NCBI RefSeq assembly: GCF_014197035.1
Contig: NZ_JACIEU010000002.1
Coordinates: 186,001-250,000, forward strand
Direction: 5' to 3'
Source: Sphingobium scionense
GTDB lineage: Bacteria; Pseudomonadota; Alphaproteobacteria; Sphingomonadales; Sphingomonadaceae
DNA: 64,000 bases
Position 1 is the first letter of the stretch; each line of letters opens with the position of its first letter. Of this stretch, positions 63,881-64,000 are shown piece after piece. The position numbers and the translations under genes were made by a program. The notes under the pieces are model-generated. The model did not search any database. It worked only from the letters and a program-made list of their open reading frames with translations, and was not told the DNA's origin.

Positions 63881-64000
63881 ATGAAGATTGCGGTTATTTC
63901 CGACATCCACGGCAATATCGATGCGCTCGACGCCGTGCTGGCGGACGTGGCCGCACGCAATGTCGATCTATGTGTCAATCTCGGTGACATCCTGTCGGGG
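63881..64000 (+). CDS. metallophosphoesterase (calcineurin-like), N-terminal part, runs off the window
   Basis: Only 40 residues are visible, starting MKIAVISDIHGNIDALDAVL, with the metal motif DxH in SDIHGN and GD in NLGDILSG. This is the start of a small YfcE/PrpE-type phosphodiesterase or phosphatase. The stop is beyond base 64000. It is divergent from the fadA-fadB operon. Confidence 0.85.
   Translation, partial: MKIAVISDIHGNIDALDAVLADVAARNVDLCVNLGDILSG

Overview
GC-rich alphaproteobacterial chromosome, most likely Sphingomonadaceae and probably Sphingobium. This placement is an inference. It rests on the Entner-Doudoroff gene set (zwf-edd-glk-eda), an lnt-metK-trmB neighbourhood, a HemB without the zinc cysteine triad, RegB/RegA next to a cyo oxidase, and short intergenic inverted repeats of the type common in sphingomonads. 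I see no phage, transposase, integrase, plasmid gene, CRISPR array or rRNA. Nearly all of the window looks like vertically inherited core chromosome.

Layout. 1-4.5 kb: end of a D-amino-acid lyase gene, RidA, a ThuA-like protein, a dicarboxylate/amino acid symporter and an M20 peptidase. 4.6-11.8 kb: branched-chain amino acid synthesis (leuA with a leucine-rich leader peptide; ilvB-orf115-ilvN and ilvC), with a tandem YceI pair in between. 11.8-17.5 kb: miaA and serB with overlapping divergent start codons, a lipoprotein and L,D-transpeptidase pair, a MerR-controlled glutaredoxin-MauE fusion, and tRNA-Gly(CCC). 17.5-24.3 kb: one long minus-strand run cyoABCD-SURF1-actS-actR, most junctions overlapping. 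24.4-37 kb: MFS carrier, glycosyltransferase, AmtB, two GIN-domain proteins behind a palindrome, M28 peptidase, ClC channel, several small unknown proteins and a TPR protein. 37-43.4 kb: adenine deaminase, trmB, a small Cys-repeat protein, metK, lnt, a DedA-like protein and a GNAT. 43.5-47.8 kb: TonB-like protein, hemB, gamma-carbonic-anhydrase-like protein and secreted unknowns. 47.8-52.8 kb: the Entner-Doudoroff operon. 52.9-56.3 kb: MerC, S41 peptidase, HNH-like protein, an ArsR/SdpI-like pair and tRNA-Leu(CAA). 56.4-64 kb: aminotransferase, galE-ybaK-pgl, the fadA-fadB beta-oxidation operon with a LiuR-like operator, and the start of a phosphoesterase.

How it fits together. Glucose 6-phosphate is oxidised by Zwf, Pgl, Edd and Eda. 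Pyruvate and acetyl-CoA feed IlvB/IlvN/IlvC and LeuA. The respiratory chain ends in a bo-type quinol oxidase encoded with the sensor pair that may read quinone redox state. The most interesting signals are: a 115-residue unknown protein coupled between the acetolactate synthase subunits; the leu leader with two perfect long-range complementary blocks; the glutaredoxin-MauE fusion under a MerR relative that lacks one Hg ligand; His/Met-rich extensions on CyoD and CyoA; and several palindromic operators whose regulators are either adjacent (ArsR, MerR) or absent from the window.
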